Shown piece by piece: positions 17,804-26,875 of a DNA stretch of 64,000 bases. This stretch comes from an uncultured Muribaculaceae bacterium (GTDB lineage: Bacteria; Bacteroidota; Bacteroidia; Bacteroidales; Muribaculaceae): assembly GCA_910588035.1 (NCBI GenBank), contig CAJUPY010000003.1:102690-166689 (forward strand), written 5' to 3'. Position 1 is the first letter of the stretch; each line of letters opens with the position of its first letter. The position numbers were made by a program, and so were the translations under genes. The notes under the pieces were generated by a model that was not told the DNA's origin, ran no database searches, and saw only the letters and a program-made list of their open reading frames with translations.

Positions 17804-18541
17804 ATGAAAAAGTCATTATTAATCGCAGGCGCGCTTTTCGTTGCCGGAGCATTCACTTTCATCTCGGCCAAGACACTGATTCCGTCAAAGAACATCACTT
17901 CTGTCGAACATCGTCTCGGATACGTCGATGAGATCGAGGTCAGTTCTGCTATTTCGGTGGTATATGTCCAGACCACTGACAACAGTTGCCGTGTCAATCT
18001 GTCGGCACCGGAAAATCTGATAGATAAGGTTGAGGTGGAGAGCCGCGACGGCAAATTGTCTCTGTCACTACGAGGTAACCTGAGTATAAAGGGCAGCATT
18101 AATGTCAAGGCTACGGTCTATGCCCCGTCATTGACTGAAATAGATCTGACCGGTGCCTCTTCGTTCAAGGCTTCGTCTCTTATGGCCACAGGAAGGAAAA
18201 TAGAGATCGATCTGTCGGGTGCATCAAGTCTTTCAATAGACAAATTGAGTGCGTCGACTCTTGAGATTGATGCCAGCGGGGCTTCGGCTGCCGATATCAA
18301 AAATATCTCTGCCGGCATTCTCGAGGCTGATTTGAGTGGCGCGTCATCGGTTACTGTCTCGGGCCATTCAAATAATGTCGAATATGAGGTGAGCGGTGCT
18401 TCGAAGCTCAATGCTTCGGCACTCAAGGCTACTGTCGGAAAGATTGAGGCAAGCGGTGCTTCGAAAATAAACAGTGCGGTCAAAAATGTGGTTAAGCTCG
18501 AATCTTCGGGTATGTCACATGTCAGAAACAACAATGATTGA
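17804..18541 (+). CDS. GIN-domain (DUF2807) secreted protein
   Basis: A 245-aa protein: signal peptide MKKSLLIAGALFVAGAFTFISA, then a head domain of the GIN/DUF2807 family (putative adhesin). The second half is a regular right-handed beta-solenoid with the motif (D/E)(L/A/V)(T/S)GAS recurring about every 20 residues (LTGASS, LSGASS, ASGASA, LSGASS, VSGASK, ASGASK), visible between about residues 105 and 225. The role is unknown; family members are thought to be envelope adhesins. In-frame TTG 21 bases upstream rejected for lack of a signal peptide n-region. Followed by a terminator shared with the convergent operon. Confidence 0.82.
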   Translation: MKKSLLIAGALFVAGAFTFISAKTLIPSKNITSVEHRLGYVDEIEVSSAISVVYVQTTDNSCRVNLSAPENLIDKVEVESRDGKLSLSLRGNLSIKGSINVKATVYAPSLTEIDLTGASSFKASSLMATGRKIEIDLSGASSLSIDKLSASTLEIDASGASAADIKNISAGILEADLSGASSVTVSGHSNNVEYEVSGASKLNASALKATVGKIEASGASKINSAVKNVVKLESSGMSHVRNNND

Positions 18542-18574
18542 TTTGAAATAGACTATTTGAGTTATTATTGAGAA

Positions 18575-18612
18575 CAGAGAGAGCCGGATCGTTAAGACCC
18601 GGCTCTCTCTTT
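18575..18612. terminator. Bidirectional intrinsic terminator
   Basis: A perfect 12-bp stem (18575-18586 with 18598-18609) followed by TTT. It lies between the GIN gene and the convergent aspS operon. Confidence 0.8.
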
Positions 18613-18633
18613 GAGATATTTTCTCGGCTGATG

Positions 18634-19395
18634 TTATTCGGTTACACCGGCCAGTTCTGGATCGATCATGATGCGTCCGCAATATTCGCAGACAATGATT
18701 TTCTTGTGCATTTTGATCTCAAGCTGTTTCTGCGGTGGAATGCGGTTGAAGCAGCCGCCACATGCGTTACGCTGAATGTAGACCACACCGAGGCCGTTGC
18801 GTGCGTTCTTGCGTATTCTCTTGAATGCCGTCAGGGTGCGCTCGTCGATGCGTGGCTCGATCTCTTTCGCCTTGTCGCGCAGACGTTCCTCGTCTTGACG
18901 TGTTTCTGAAACAATTTCCTCAAGTTCGCGTTTCTTGTCTTCGAGAATGTGTTCACGGTCGGCAAGATCGTTGTTTGTTTTTTCTATTTCAGCCGTCTTC
19001 GATTCGATCTGGCGGTTGAATTCATAGATGTGCTTGTCACACAACTCGATCTCGAGAGTCTGGAATTCGACTTCTTTAGAGAGAAGGTCGAACTCGCGGT
19101 TGTTCCTGACGTTCTCGAGTTGTTCCTTATAGCGGTTTATCTTGATCTGGGCTTCTTCAATCTTGGCCTTTTCGGAGACAAGTTTCTTTTTCAGCTCTTC
19201 GATCTCAGTGTTGAAATTCTTGATGCGGGTGTGGAGACGTGCGATGTCATCTTCAAGATCCTGCACCTCGATGGGAAGTTCGCCTCTGATGATTTTGATG
19301 CGGTCAATTTCAGAGAGGATAGTCTGCAGTTCGTAGAGAGATTTGAGACGCTCTTCAACTGAGAGGTTTTCATTCTGTTTTTTATCAGTAGCCAT
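18634..19395 (-). CDS. Coiled-coil zinc ribbon protein (zf-RING_7/CT398-like)
   Basis: A 253-aa cytoplasmic protein: residues about 10-195 are a long charged coiled coil (ELQTILSEIDRIKIIRGELP and following, rich in E/K/L heptads). Residues about 205-245 form a C4 zinc ribbon (CGGCFNRIPP and CEYCGRIM). The architecture is that of the widespread CT398/YbgI-adjacent zinc ribbon family, whose biochemical role is unsettled. It follows the nif3-like gene by 10 bases, an arrangement commonly conserved in Bacteroidetes, and is the last gene of the aspS operon. Confidence 0.85.
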   Translation of the reverse strand: MATDKKQNENLSVEERLKSLYELQTILSEIDRIKIIRGELPIEVQDLEDDIARLHTRIKNFNTEIEELKKKLVSEKAKIEEAQIKINRYKEQLENVRNNREFDLLSKEVEFQTLEIELCDKHIYEFNRQIESKTAEIEKTNNDLADREHILEDKKRELEEIVSETRQDEERLRDKAKEIEPRIDERTLTAFKRIRKNARNGLGVVYIQRNACGGCFNRIPPQKQLEIKMHKKIIVCEYCGRIMIDPELAGVTE

Positions 19396-19405
19396 CTGTA
19401 TTTGC

Positions 19406-20203
19406 TTACAAATAATTTATGGGATTTTTTTCGGTCACGGATTTATAGACTGCAAAGTTAGGAAATTTTTCTGTAATAATCTGATAAAAAATCTCTTTTG
19501 TGCATTCCTCGCTTTCAAAGTGGCCGATGTCGACCAGAAAAATGCGGTTGTCGAAGTCGAGAAAATAGTTGAATTTGCAGTCAGATGTCAGATAAACGTC
19601 ACCTCCGGCGGCTATGGCATCGGCAATGAATTCGCTTCCGGCACCTCCACAGAGGGCGACACGCGATATTGTCAATGGTGCTTTGTCGACAGACGAGCAA
19701 CGTGCGACGGGCGAGTTGAACGCTGTCTTGACAAGCTTGACAAACGACTCGGGAGATAGCGGCACCGGGAGATTGCCGATCGCACCGCTTCCGGCATTTT
19801 CGCCTCCCGACGACAGGCATGTGATGTCAGAGAGGCCGAGCATGCGGGCCATTTCCCACGAAACGCCGTTGACCGGAGTGTTGTCGATCGCTGTGTGGCA
19901 ACTGTAGACGGCGATGTCGTTTTTTATAGCTGCGACAATCATGTCGTCGACGCGGTTTCGCCCTACGATGTTTTTAACGCCTCGGAACATCAGCGGATGG
20001 TGGGTCACGATCATGTTGCAGCCGAGGCTTTTCGCTTCGTTTATGATTTCTGCGGTCAGATCAACGCAGATGAGCACTCCGGTGCAGGGGGAGTCGGGGC
20101 TGCCGATCTGCAGACCGGTGTTGTCATAATCTTCTTGAAGCCGGCGCGGTGCGACGGCTTCAAGAGATTGTGTTATGTCGCGTACCGTCATTGTGGCGGT
20201 CAT
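19406..20203 (-). CDS. Nif3-like dinuclear metal centre protein
   Basis: A 265-aa cytoplasmic protein of the NIF3/DUF34 family, proposed to act as a GTP cyclohydrolase I type 2-like or metal-chaperone protein; the function is not settled. Metal-ligand motifs are seen: THHPLMF (H68, H69), the downstream CHTAID histidine and the C-terminal DIGHFESEE. The protein is the compact form without the inserted PII-like domain found in about 365-residue homologues. Its ATG overlaps the aspS stop as ATGA. Confidence 0.88.
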   Translation of the reverse strand: MTATMTVRDITQSLEAVAPRRLQEDYDNTGLQIGSPDSPCTGVLICVDLTAEIINEAKSLGCNMIVTHHPLMFRGVKNIVGRNRVDDMIVAAIKNDIAVYSCHTAIDNTPVNGVSWEMARMLGLSDITCLSSGGENAGSGAIGNLPVPLSPESFVKLVKTAFNSPVARCSSVDKAPLTISRVALCGGAGSEFIADAIAAGGDVYLTSDCKFNYFLDFDNRIFLVDIGHFESEECTKEIFYQIITEKFPNFAVYKSVTEKNPINYL

Positions 20204-21963
20204 TGTTTGTCTGATTCGACAATGGCTATTGAAAGTTCGTCGAGCTGCTTCTGGTCGAGAGGAGCGGGTGCGTCAAGCATCACGTCGCGTCCGCTGTTGT
20301 TTTTCGGGAAGGCGATGCAGTCGCGTATTGAGTCGAGACCTGCGAAAAGCGATACCCAACGGTCGAGTCCGTAAGCAAGACCTCCGTGGGGAGGCGCGCC
20401 AAACTTGAATGCGTTCATCAGGAAGCCGAATTGCTCCTGTGCTTTCTCAGGTGTGAAGCCGAGAATCTCAAACATCTTGGCTTGCAGGCCGCTGTCGTGG
20501 ATACGGATTGAACCGCCGCCGACCTCGACACCGTTGATGACCATGTCGTAGGCATCGGCGCGTACAGCCGCGGGGTCTGTGTCGAGCAAGGGAATGTCTT
20601 CGTCTTTAGGGTGGGTGAACGGGTGGTGCATGGCCATCAACCGCTGTTCCTCATCGCTCCATTCAAACATCGGGAAGTCGACAACCCAGAGACATGCGAA
20701 TTGGTTTTTGTCGCGCAGACCGAGACGGTTGCCCATTTCGAGACGGAGCTCGCAGAGCTGTTTGCGTGTCTTCATCGCGTCGTCGCCGCTGAGAATCAGA
20801 ATGAGGTCACCCGGCTCGGCGTTGAATTTGTTGGCCATGGCGCGGAGAGTCTCCTGGGTGTAAAATTTGTCGACGCTCGATTTTACTGTTCCGTCGGCTT
20901 CGACACGTGCGTAGACCATGCCTTTGGCACCGATTTGCGGACGTTTTACAAACTCGGTCAGCTGGTCGAGTTGTTTGCGTGTGTAGGAGGCGGCACCTTT
21001 TGCACAGATTCCGCCGATGTAAGCTGCGTTGTCAAAGACAGAGAAGCCGTGGCCTTTCATGATGTCGTCAATTTCGACAAACTGCATTCCGAAGCGAAGG
21101 TCGGGCTTGTCGCTGCCGTATTTGGTCATGGCTTCGATCCAGGGCATTCTTATGAACGGAGCCGGAAGGTCGACACCGCGCAGTTCCTTGAACAGGTGTA
21201 TCGCCATGCCCTCGAAGAGTGAGATTATGTCGTCTTGCTCCACGAAGCTCATCTCGCAGTCAATCTGGGTGAACTCGGGTTGACGGTCGGCGCGGAGGTC
21301 TTCGTCGCGGAAACATTTGACAATCTGGAAGTAGCGGTCCATGCCTGAGACCATCAGCAGCTGCTTCAGTGTCTGGGGTGACTGGGGCAGAGCGTAGAAC
21401 TGGCCGTGGTTCATGCGCGACGGAACGACGAAGTCGCGTGCGCCTTCAGGAGTCGAACCTACGAGCATGGGGGTCTCGATTTCAAGGAAGCCTTTGGAGT
21501 CGAGATAACGGCGCACCTCCATGGTCATTTTGTGGCGCAACTCAAGGTTTTTTCTAACGGCCTGACGGCGCAGGTCGAGATAACGGTATTTCATTCTGAT
21601 GTCATCGCCGCCGTCAGTGTCGTCTTCAATGGTGAAAGGTGGCACATCTGACGTGTTGAGGACATTCAGACCCGAGGCGATGATCTCAATTTCGCCTGTC
21701 GGAATGTTTTTGTTTTTATTTGAGCGTTCTGAAACGGTGCCTTCGATCTGCACGACAAATTCGCGTCCGAGATGGTTGGCGCGTTCACAGAGATCGGCAT
21801 CGACCTCATTGTTGAAAACTACCTGGGTGATGCCATATCGGTCGCGGACATCGACAAAGGTCATGCCGCCCATTTTACGGGCACGCTGAACCCAGCCGGC
21901 GAGAGTCACTTTTTTGCCGGCGTCGCTGAGGCGGAGTTCTCCGCATGTGTTTGAACGAAACAT
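20200..21963 (-). CDS. aspS: Aspartate--tRNA ligase
   Basis: Charges tRNA-Asp (class IIb synthetase), 587 aa. Visible parts: N-terminal OB-fold anticodon-binding domain (residues 1 to about 105, VTLAGWVQRARKMGGMTFVDVRD), class II motif 2 (FRDEDLRADRQPEFTQID), the bacterial GAD insertion domain, and motif 3 near the C-terminus (GLAYGLDRWVSLFAG). Length is typical of bacterial AspRS. First gene of the operon aspS-nif3-zinc ribbon; the frame begins MFRSNTCGELR, the conserved start of the family. Confidence 0.97.
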   Translation of the reverse strand: MFRSNTCGELRLSDAGKKVTLAGWVQRARKMGGMTFVDVRDRYGITQVVFNNEVDADLCERANHLGREFVVQIEGTVSERSNKNKNIPTGEIEIIASGLNVLNTSDVPPFTIEDDTDGGDDIRMKYRYLDLRRQAVRKNLELRHKMTMEVRRYLDSKGFLEIETPMLVGSTPEGARDFVVPSRMNHGQFYALPQSPQTLKQLLMVSGMDRYFQIVKCFRDEDLRADRQPEFTQIDCEMSFVEQDDIISLFEGMAIHLFKELRGVDLPAPFIRMPWIEAMTKYGSDKPDLRFGMQFVEIDDIMKGHGFSVFDNAAYIGGICAKGAASYTRKQLDQLTEFVKRPQIGAKGMVYARVEADGTVKSSVDKFYTQETLRAMANKFNAEPGDLILILSGDDAMKTRKQLCELRLEMGNRLGLRDKNQFACLWVVDFPMFEWSDEEQRLMAMHHPFTHPKDEDIPLLDTDPAAVRADAYDMVINGVEVGGGSIRIHDSGLQAKMFEILGFTPEKAQEQFGFLMNAFKFGAPPHGGLAYGLDRWVSLFAGLDSIRDCIAFPKNNSGRDVMLDAPAPLDQKQLDELSIAIVESDKQ

Positions 21964-22031
21964 ATATATGCTGTTTTTTTGAATCAGAGTGTAAAATTAC
22001 AAGAAAATTTGCAAATAGAGGCTTTCTCGTT

Positions 22032-22078
22032 CAAAAAAGTGGCGGCGGTGTCACTAAAACGTTGAGTGACACCGCCGC
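22032..22078 (-). terminator. Intrinsic terminator downstream of the 116-aa gene
   Basis: Reverse strand: a perfect 14-bp stem (22065-22078 with 22042-22055), a 9-base loop and a T-rich run (22033-22038). Confidence 0.88.
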
Positions 22079-22100
22079 AGCAGGCTTTTATTGTCGGTTT

Positions 22101-22451
22101 TCAAGCTTCGAAGTCAAACATTGATTTGACGCGGTCCATGAACGTCGGCTCGAGTTGTTTGAGGTGGACATTGACTTCGTTGCTCCGTTTGCTCAGGAAT
22201 ATGATCGAGGAATGTAGAACGATGCCCACGGTTTCTTCAAAATCAATGATGCCATAGACTCTGTCGAGCGGAATTTTATTGAAGGGAGACCATGGTTCGA
22301 CACTGTTGATGATGATGTCGTTTCCGTCGATCTCGATTCCGTGTGAGGGATCGGCTCCTTCAAAAAGCAGGATAATGTCGAGGCAATCGGGTGACTCGGG
22401 GAGTTTGTTGTACTGCTTGTAGATCTGCTCAATTGCTTTTTTTGAAATCAT
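22101..22451 (-). CDS. Hypothetical protein, 116 aa
   Basis: Not recognised. A soluble, slightly acidic protein: N-terminal helix (ISKKAIEQIYKQYN), then alternating strands (LDIILLFEG, IEIDGNDIIINSV, YGIIDFEETVGIVL, SIIFLSKRSNEVNVHL) and a C-terminal helix (FMDRVKSMFDFEA), consistent with a small alpha/beta or PH-like fold. No signal peptide or cysteine motif. Flanked by its own terminator and by 184 bases of A+T-rich sequence upstream without a recognisable promoter. Probably a Bacteroidales-specific conserved gene. Confidence 0.65.
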   Translation of the reverse strand: MISKKAIEQIYKQYNKLPESPDCLDIILLFEGADPSHGIEIDGNDIIINSVEPWSPFNKIPLDRVYGIIDFEETVGIVLHSSIIFLSKRSNEVNVHLKQLEPTFMDRVKSMFDFEA

Positions 22452-22635
22452 ATCGTGCTTGTGTTTGTCGGGTTTTTAATCGTTGTGATGAATTTGAATG
22501 CTGTTTTTTGATTCAGTAGTTAAACCCTGATAGAGTGCAAAAAGTTTAGGGAGATTAGGCAATTTTGCCGCTATTTAACCTTTGTAACCACATTGTCATT
22601 ACATAGTGTCTGAAATGTGTCAGCAAGCTGTTCTT

Positions 22636-23238
22636 TCATGATTTTTCGTCTTCTTGCAGATTCATTAATTTAAGCCATTTCAAGTAGCCGAGCACTGCGA
22701 TCACAGAATATATGCCATATAGAATGGAGTAAAAATTCAGTCCTTTGTAAAAGTACAGGCCGCAGCAGACAATGTCGGCGACAAGCCATGCGAGCCATTG
22801 TTCGGCGAACTTACGCGCCATCATGAACAATGCCACGATCGAGAGTGCCGTTGTGAAGGCGTCGGCCACAGGAACTGTCGAATCGGTGAATGTCACCAGA
22901 ATCCACCATATCGCTGCCCACAGAAGCAGTGTTGCCACGATGCAGATTGAGGCAGCTCCGGGTGAGACACGTGTGATAGGCCGGGGCTTTTTCGCTTTTT
23001 TCCTTCCCGTACCTCCGTTGTTCCAGACAATGAAACCATAGAGGGCTATGGCGAGATAATAGATGTTTATTGCAAAATCGGCATACAGACCTTTTGAGTA
23101 GTAGATCCACATTGATATCGTGGGCATGACCACAGAGGCAAGCCACACTTTTTTATCGGCATGATATTCCCACCACAGATATAGCAGCCCGACAGAGAAG
23201 CCGAGCAGTTCGCGCAGAAGTGAAAGATCGAAGTTCAT
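22636..23238 (-). CDS. pnuT: PnuC-family transporter, probably thiamine (PnuT)
   Basis: A 200-aa inner membrane protein with seven hydrophobic segments and PnuC-family motifs (SVGLLYLWWEYHADKKVWLA near the N-terminus, and WLVADIVCCGLYFYKGL with GIYSVIAVLGYLKWLK at the end). PnuC proteins are facilitators for nicotinamide riboside; a subgroup, PnuT, takes up thiamine. The gene shares a TPP-riboswitch operon with a TonB-dependent receptor, and its ATG overlaps the receptor stop as TGATG. The thiamine assignment comes from that context, not from residues that I can see. Confidence 0.82.
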   Translation of the reverse strand: MNFDLSLLRELLGFSVGLLYLWWEYHADKKVWLASVVMPTISMWIYYSKGLYADFAINIYYLAIALYGFIVWNNGGTGRKKAKKPRPITRVSPGAASICIVATLLLWAAIWWILVTFTDSTVPVADAFTTALSIVALFMMARKFAEQWLAWLVADIVCCGLYFYKGLNFYSILYGIYSVIAVLGYLKWLKLMNLQEDEKS

Positions 23239-25475
23239 CAGAATCGAAGCGTTATGTTGGCCATTACGTGTGCGGGAGCCTGTGCGGCAAATCCGGCGTA
23301 GCGATAGATCACTTTCTCATCTCCGTCGACATAGTATCCGGCACCTGCATAACCGTTGTTGAAATATTTCTCGCTGAAAATGTTGTAGACCGAGAATCCG
23401 ATATGGGTTTCTCTGACTCCGCAAATGTTTTTAAGTGTCGCGCCGAGGTGTAGGTCGGAGATGAAATAGGCGTCGAGTCTGGCTTCTTCGCTACGGGCGT
23501 TGTTCATGTATTGTTTGCCTACATAGCGGCTCGACAGCGAGGCGTCAAATATGTTCCATTTGAAATTGAACGCATTGTTGAAGATAATGTCGGGAGAGAA
23601 TGATATCGGAGTGTCGCCTCGGTCAAATGAAATCGGGTTCGTCCACTCGTCTTCATAGATGTACTCGACAAAGTTCTTGATGCGGTTTCTCGAAAGTGTG
23701 ATGTTGAATTGCCAGTCAAACCAGCGGCATGGGCGCAGCGAGGTCTGGAGTTCGATGCCGGTGCGGTAGCTGTCGGGAATGTTTACGCTGAGCGCGTTTC
23801 CGGTGTCGGAAAGTTGTCCGGTTGCGACAAGCTGATCTTTATATAGCATATAATATAGGTTTATGCCTACTGAGAAAAGCGGTCTCGAATAGCTGTAGCC
23901 GAGTTCGAAGTCGTTGAGGCGTTCAGCCTCGGGACGGTGGTTCCGGTCACCGTCGGTGAAGTTGTCTCTGACCGGTTCTTTGCGTGCGATGGCCCATGAG
24001 GCGAATGCCCGGTGGTCTCCATGTGTGAAATTGACTCCGAGTTTCGGGTTGAAGAAGTTCCAGTGGCGTCTGATGTCAAGCCATGCCGGAGAGTCGGTGT
24101 TGTAATCGTAGTTGTCGCTTGTGCCCCTGATTGTGTAACGGATGTGGCGGAACTGCATGTCGGCAAAGGCTGAAAATTTCGGGCTGATGTCGTAGTTGGC
24201 CCTGAGATAGGTGTTTATGTCTGATTTGCGTCCGCGGTTATTGTAATATTCCTGAAGTGGATCAATTTGACCGACATAGTTTCTCACCCACTTGATTTGA
24301 CCGAAATGGTGGCCGAGGAAAGCTGTGACGGCTGCTCCGCCGGTTATGTTCCAGCGGCCGTCGTTGTAGTTGATTGTGACTTGTCCTCCGCCGAAACAGT
24401 TCTCGTTGTTCTTGAGTCTGATCAGATCGCTCTTTTTGATGGTCTCGCCATCGGCGTTCTGAAACGGGGTCAGGCCGTATTCTTTAAGTGTGCGGTTCGT
24501 TTTGTATTGGTCGTAGTATCCGTCGTCTTTAGTGTAGTGGAGTGCGGCGTTAAGGTTGAATCTGTCACTGAGCCGTCGCGACAGAAGCAGTTGGAAATGG
24601 TGTTGAATGTAGTTGTCGTTCTGGTCGGGGTAATAGGCCCGTTTGCCGTCGCTGTCGGTATATTCTCCGCACGGGTTGTATCGCCGCCCGAATTCTTCCA
24701 TCTGTTCCTTGCTTGCGTAGTCCCATGCCATGTAGGTCTTTTCTTTTCCGCCGAACGCGAGCAGACGTATGTTGGTATCGTAGCTCGAATATGCGGCCTG
24801 GGCGAAATAGCTCCATAGCTCTGATGAGGCACGTTCGATGTAACCGTCGCTTCCGAGGTGGCTCAGACGTGCGTCAAAGCTCCAATGGTCATTCAGCAGA
24901 CCTGATCCCACCCTGATGGTCTCGCGGTTTGTGCCGTACATTCCGTATGCGCCTGAAAGTTCGGCATAGTGTGTTTCTGAAGGGGCGTCCGTGACCATGT
25001 TGATGCTTGCGCCGAACGCACCGGCTCCGTTTGCCGAGGTGCCGGCTCCACGTTGAATCTGCACATCTCTGAGCGATGAAGCCAGATCGGGCATGTTGAC
25101 CCAGTAGACATTGTGGCTCTCCGGATTGTTGATCGGAATGCCGTTTGCCATGACGTTGATGCGCGAACCGTCTGTTCCGCGTACTCTGATCGATGTGTAG
25201 CCAATTCCCGAACCGGCATCGGAGGTCACAGTGACCGACGGGGTCGATTGAAGCAGATAGGTCATGTCGCGTCCGTCATTGTTTCTGTTCAGCTCTTGTT
25301 TGGAGATGTTGGTGAAAGCGACCGGGGTCTTTGAGGTTGCACGGTTTGCCACAACTTCGATCTGGTCGAGGATAAGTGTGGTGGAGTCGTTTCTGACTTC
25401 GGTGTCTGTCACACCTGCTTGTGCGCCTATAGCCGCTACGGCGGCGGCCATGGCGATTGTTGGTTTTGTTTTCAT
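23238..25475 (-). CDS. TonB-dependent receptor, probably for thiamine
   Basis: Outer membrane active transporter, 745 aa. Signal peptide MKTKPTIAMAAAVAAIGAQA. A TonB-box-like stretch TLILDQIEVVANRA leads into the plug domain (SIRVRGTDGSRINVMANGIP, VQIQRGAGTSANGAGAFGAS), followed by a 22-strand barrel ending AHVMANITLRF with terminal phenylalanine. No N-terminal carboxypeptidase-like domain. The start is placed at 25475, after the riboswitch; a longer frame from 25562 would translate the aptamer. The TPP riboswitch implies thiamine or a precursor as substrate, passed on to the adjacent PnuC-family protein. Confidence 0.9.
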   Translation of the reverse strand: MKTKPTIAMAAAVAAIGAQAGVTDTEVRNDSTTLILDQIEVVANRATSKTPVAFTNISKQELNRNNDGRDMTYLLQSTPSVTVTSDAGSGIGYTSIRVRGTDGSRINVMANGIPINNPESHNVYWVNMPDLASSLRDVQIQRGAGTSANGAGAFGASINMVTDAPSETHYAELSGAYGMYGTNRETIRVGSGLLNDHWSFDARLSHLGSDGYIERASSELWSYFAQAAYSSYDTNIRLLAFGGKEKTYMAWDYASKEQMEEFGRRYNPCGEYTDSDGKRAYYPDQNDNYIQHHFQLLLSRRLSDRFNLNAALHYTKDDGYYDQYKTNRTLKEYGLTPFQNADGETIKKSDLIRLKNNENCFGGGQVTINYNDGRWNITGGAAVTAFLGHHFGQIKWVRNYVGQIDPLQEYYNNRGRKSDINTYLRANYDISPKFSAFADMQFRHIRYTIRGTSDNYDYNTDSPAWLDIRRHWNFFNPKLGVNFTHGDHRAFASWAIARKEPVRDNFTDGDRNHRPEAERLNDFELGYSYSRPLFSVGINLYYMLYKDQLVATGQLSDTGNALSVNIPDSYRTGIELQTSLRPCRWFDWQFNITLSRNRIKNFVEYIYEDEWTNPISFDRGDTPISFSPDIIFNNAFNFKWNIFDASLSSRYVGKQYMNNARSEEARLDAYFISDLHLGATLKNICGVRETHIGFSVYNIFSEKYFNNGYAGAGYYVDGDEKVIYRYAGFAAQAPAHVMANITLRF

Positions 25476-25484
25476 TTCTTTTTT

Positions 25485-25562
25485 CACTACGCCGGCATTA
25501 CCCGGATCAGGTTCAAAGGGTATGTTCTCAGTCGCACAGTTGTCTGTTTGCGACACCCCCAA
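25485..25562 (-). promoter_or_regulatory. TPP riboswitch (THI element)
   Basis: Reverse strand shows the conserved aptamer: GGGGGTGTCGC at the 5' side, CTGAGA, then ACCCTTTGAACCTGATC and GGGTAATGCCGGCGTAG. It lies directly before the receptor start (25475). Binding of thiamine pyrophosphate would shut the operon down; with so little sequence after the aptamer, control of translation initiation is most likely. Confidence 0.97.
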
Positions 25563-25578
25563 AATTATTTTACGGTTG

Positions 25579-25586
25579 CAAAGGTA
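25579..25586 (-). promoter_or_regulatory. -7 promoter element of the TPP-riboswitch operon
   Basis: TACCTTTG on the reverse strand, 17 bases before the aptamer. Confidence 0.6.
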
Positions 25587-25599
25587 GTTAAAATATTAT

Positions 25600-25639
25600 A
25601 AAAAAGAAACCATGTCGGCCATAATTGACCGACATGGTT
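25600..25639 (-). terminator. Intrinsic terminator of the mce-mmd operon
   Basis: Reverse strand: perfect 11-bp stem (25629-25639 with 25608-25618), 10-base loop, then TCTTTTTT. It separates the decarboxylase operon from the thiamine operon. Confidence 0.85.
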
Positions 25640-25677
25640 GTCTATGGTGTCTTGAACGCCGGTAGCGGCGTCTGTTA

Positions 25678-26841
25678 TCAGGCAAGGAAGCCGAGGAGCA
25701 CACCGGCCGCTACTGCCGAACCGATCACACCGGCCACGTTTGGACCCATCGCATGCATGAGCAGGTAGTTTGACGGATCATACTCGAGACCGAGGTTGTT
25801 TGAGATTCGGGCCGACATCGGCACGGCAGAGACGCCGGCATTACCGATGAGCGGGTTGATCTTCTTCGATTTCGGAAGGAAGATGTTGAAAATCTTCACG
25901 AAGCATACACCCGAAGCCGAGGCGATGATGAACGCCATGAAACCGAGGAAGAAAATGAAGATTGTCTCTGCGGTCAGGAATGATGTCGCCTGGGTCGAAG
26001 CACCGACAGTCATACCGAGGAGAATCGTGACTATGTCGGTGAGGGCATTGCTTGCTGTTTTGGCAAGACGTGTGGTCACGCCACACTCACGCAGCAGGTT
26101 GCCGAAGAACAACATGCCGAGCAAGGGAATGCCCGAAGGAACTACGAAACAGGTCAGCAGCAGACCGACGATCGGGAAAATGATCTTCTCGTTCTGAGAG
26201 ACGGCACGCGCCGGTTTCATCTTTATCAGACGCTCGTTCTTGGTGGTGAGCAGTCTCATGATTGGCGGTTGGATCACAGGAACGAGTGCCATGTATGAGT
26301 AAGCCGAAACGGCGATCGCACCCATGAGATTGGGGGCGAGTTTCGATGACAGGAAGATTGCTGTCGGGCCGTCGGCACCGCCGATGATAGCGATGGCACC
26401 TGCCTGGTCAGGCTCGAATCCGATAGCGAGGGCAACCATGTAGGCACCGAAGATGCCAAACTGGGCGGCTGCGCCGATCAACATCAGTTTCGGGTTGGCG
26501 ATCAGGGCAGAGAAGTCGGTCATCGCACCGATTCCGAGGAAAATCAGAGGTGGATACCAGCCGGCTGACACACCGTTGTAGAGAATGTTGAGCACCGATC
26601 CTTGTTCATAGATGCCGATTTCAAGGCCGGCCTCGGTGTTGAAAGGTATGTTACCGATCAAGATACCGAAACCGATCGGCACCAGAAGCATCGGTTCAAA
26701 GTTTTTCTTTATGGCAAGCCAAATGAAAAACAGACCGACGGCGAGCATGACGAAATGTTGCCATGTCGCATTATAGAAACCTGTCAGCTGCCAGAACTGA
26801 GTCAGGTTTGACATTAAAAAATCACCGAATGTTTGTTCCAT
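25678..26841 (-). CDS. mmdB: Na+-translocating decarboxylase beta subunit
   Basis: Membrane subunit that decarboxylates carboxybiotin and pumps Na+ outward (OadB/MmdB/GcdB family), 387 aa. Multiple helices and the family motifs FLGIGAMTDFSALIANP (N-terminal), the conserved GGADGPTAIFLSSKLAP segment with the Na+/carboxybiotin aspartate, and GNAGVSAVPMSARI near the end are visible. Last gene of mce-mmdA-oadG-mmdC-mmdB, 34 bases after the biotin carrier gene. With the epimerase and MmdA as neighbours, the substrate is methylmalonyl-CoA and the product propionyl-CoA. Confidence 0.94.
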   Translation of the reverse strand: MEQTFGDFLMSNLTQFWQLTGFYNATWQHFVMLAVGLFFIWLAIKKNFEPMLLVPIGFGILIGNIPFNTEAGLEIGIYEQGSVLNILYNGVSAGWYPPLIFLGIGAMTDFSALIANPKLMLIGAAAQFGIFGAYMVALAIGFEPDQAGAIAIIGGADGPTAIFLSSKLAPNLMGAIAVSAYSYMALVPVIQPPIMRLLTTKNERLIKMKPARAVSQNEKIIFPIVGLLLTCFVVPSGIPLLGMLFFGNLLRECGVTTRLAKTASNALTDIVTILLGMTVGASTQATSFLTAETIFIFFLGFMAFIIASASGVCFVKIFNIFLPKSKKINPLIGNAGVSAVPMSARISNNLGLEYDPSNYLLMHAMGPNVAGVIGSAVAAGVLLGFLA

Positions 26842-26875
26842 TTCTGTTGATTTGGTTTATTGAAACAATTCGGAA

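Noticed and set aside
20611..21222. A 203-codon open frame on the forward strand
   Set aside because: It is antisense to aspS, with no protein features.
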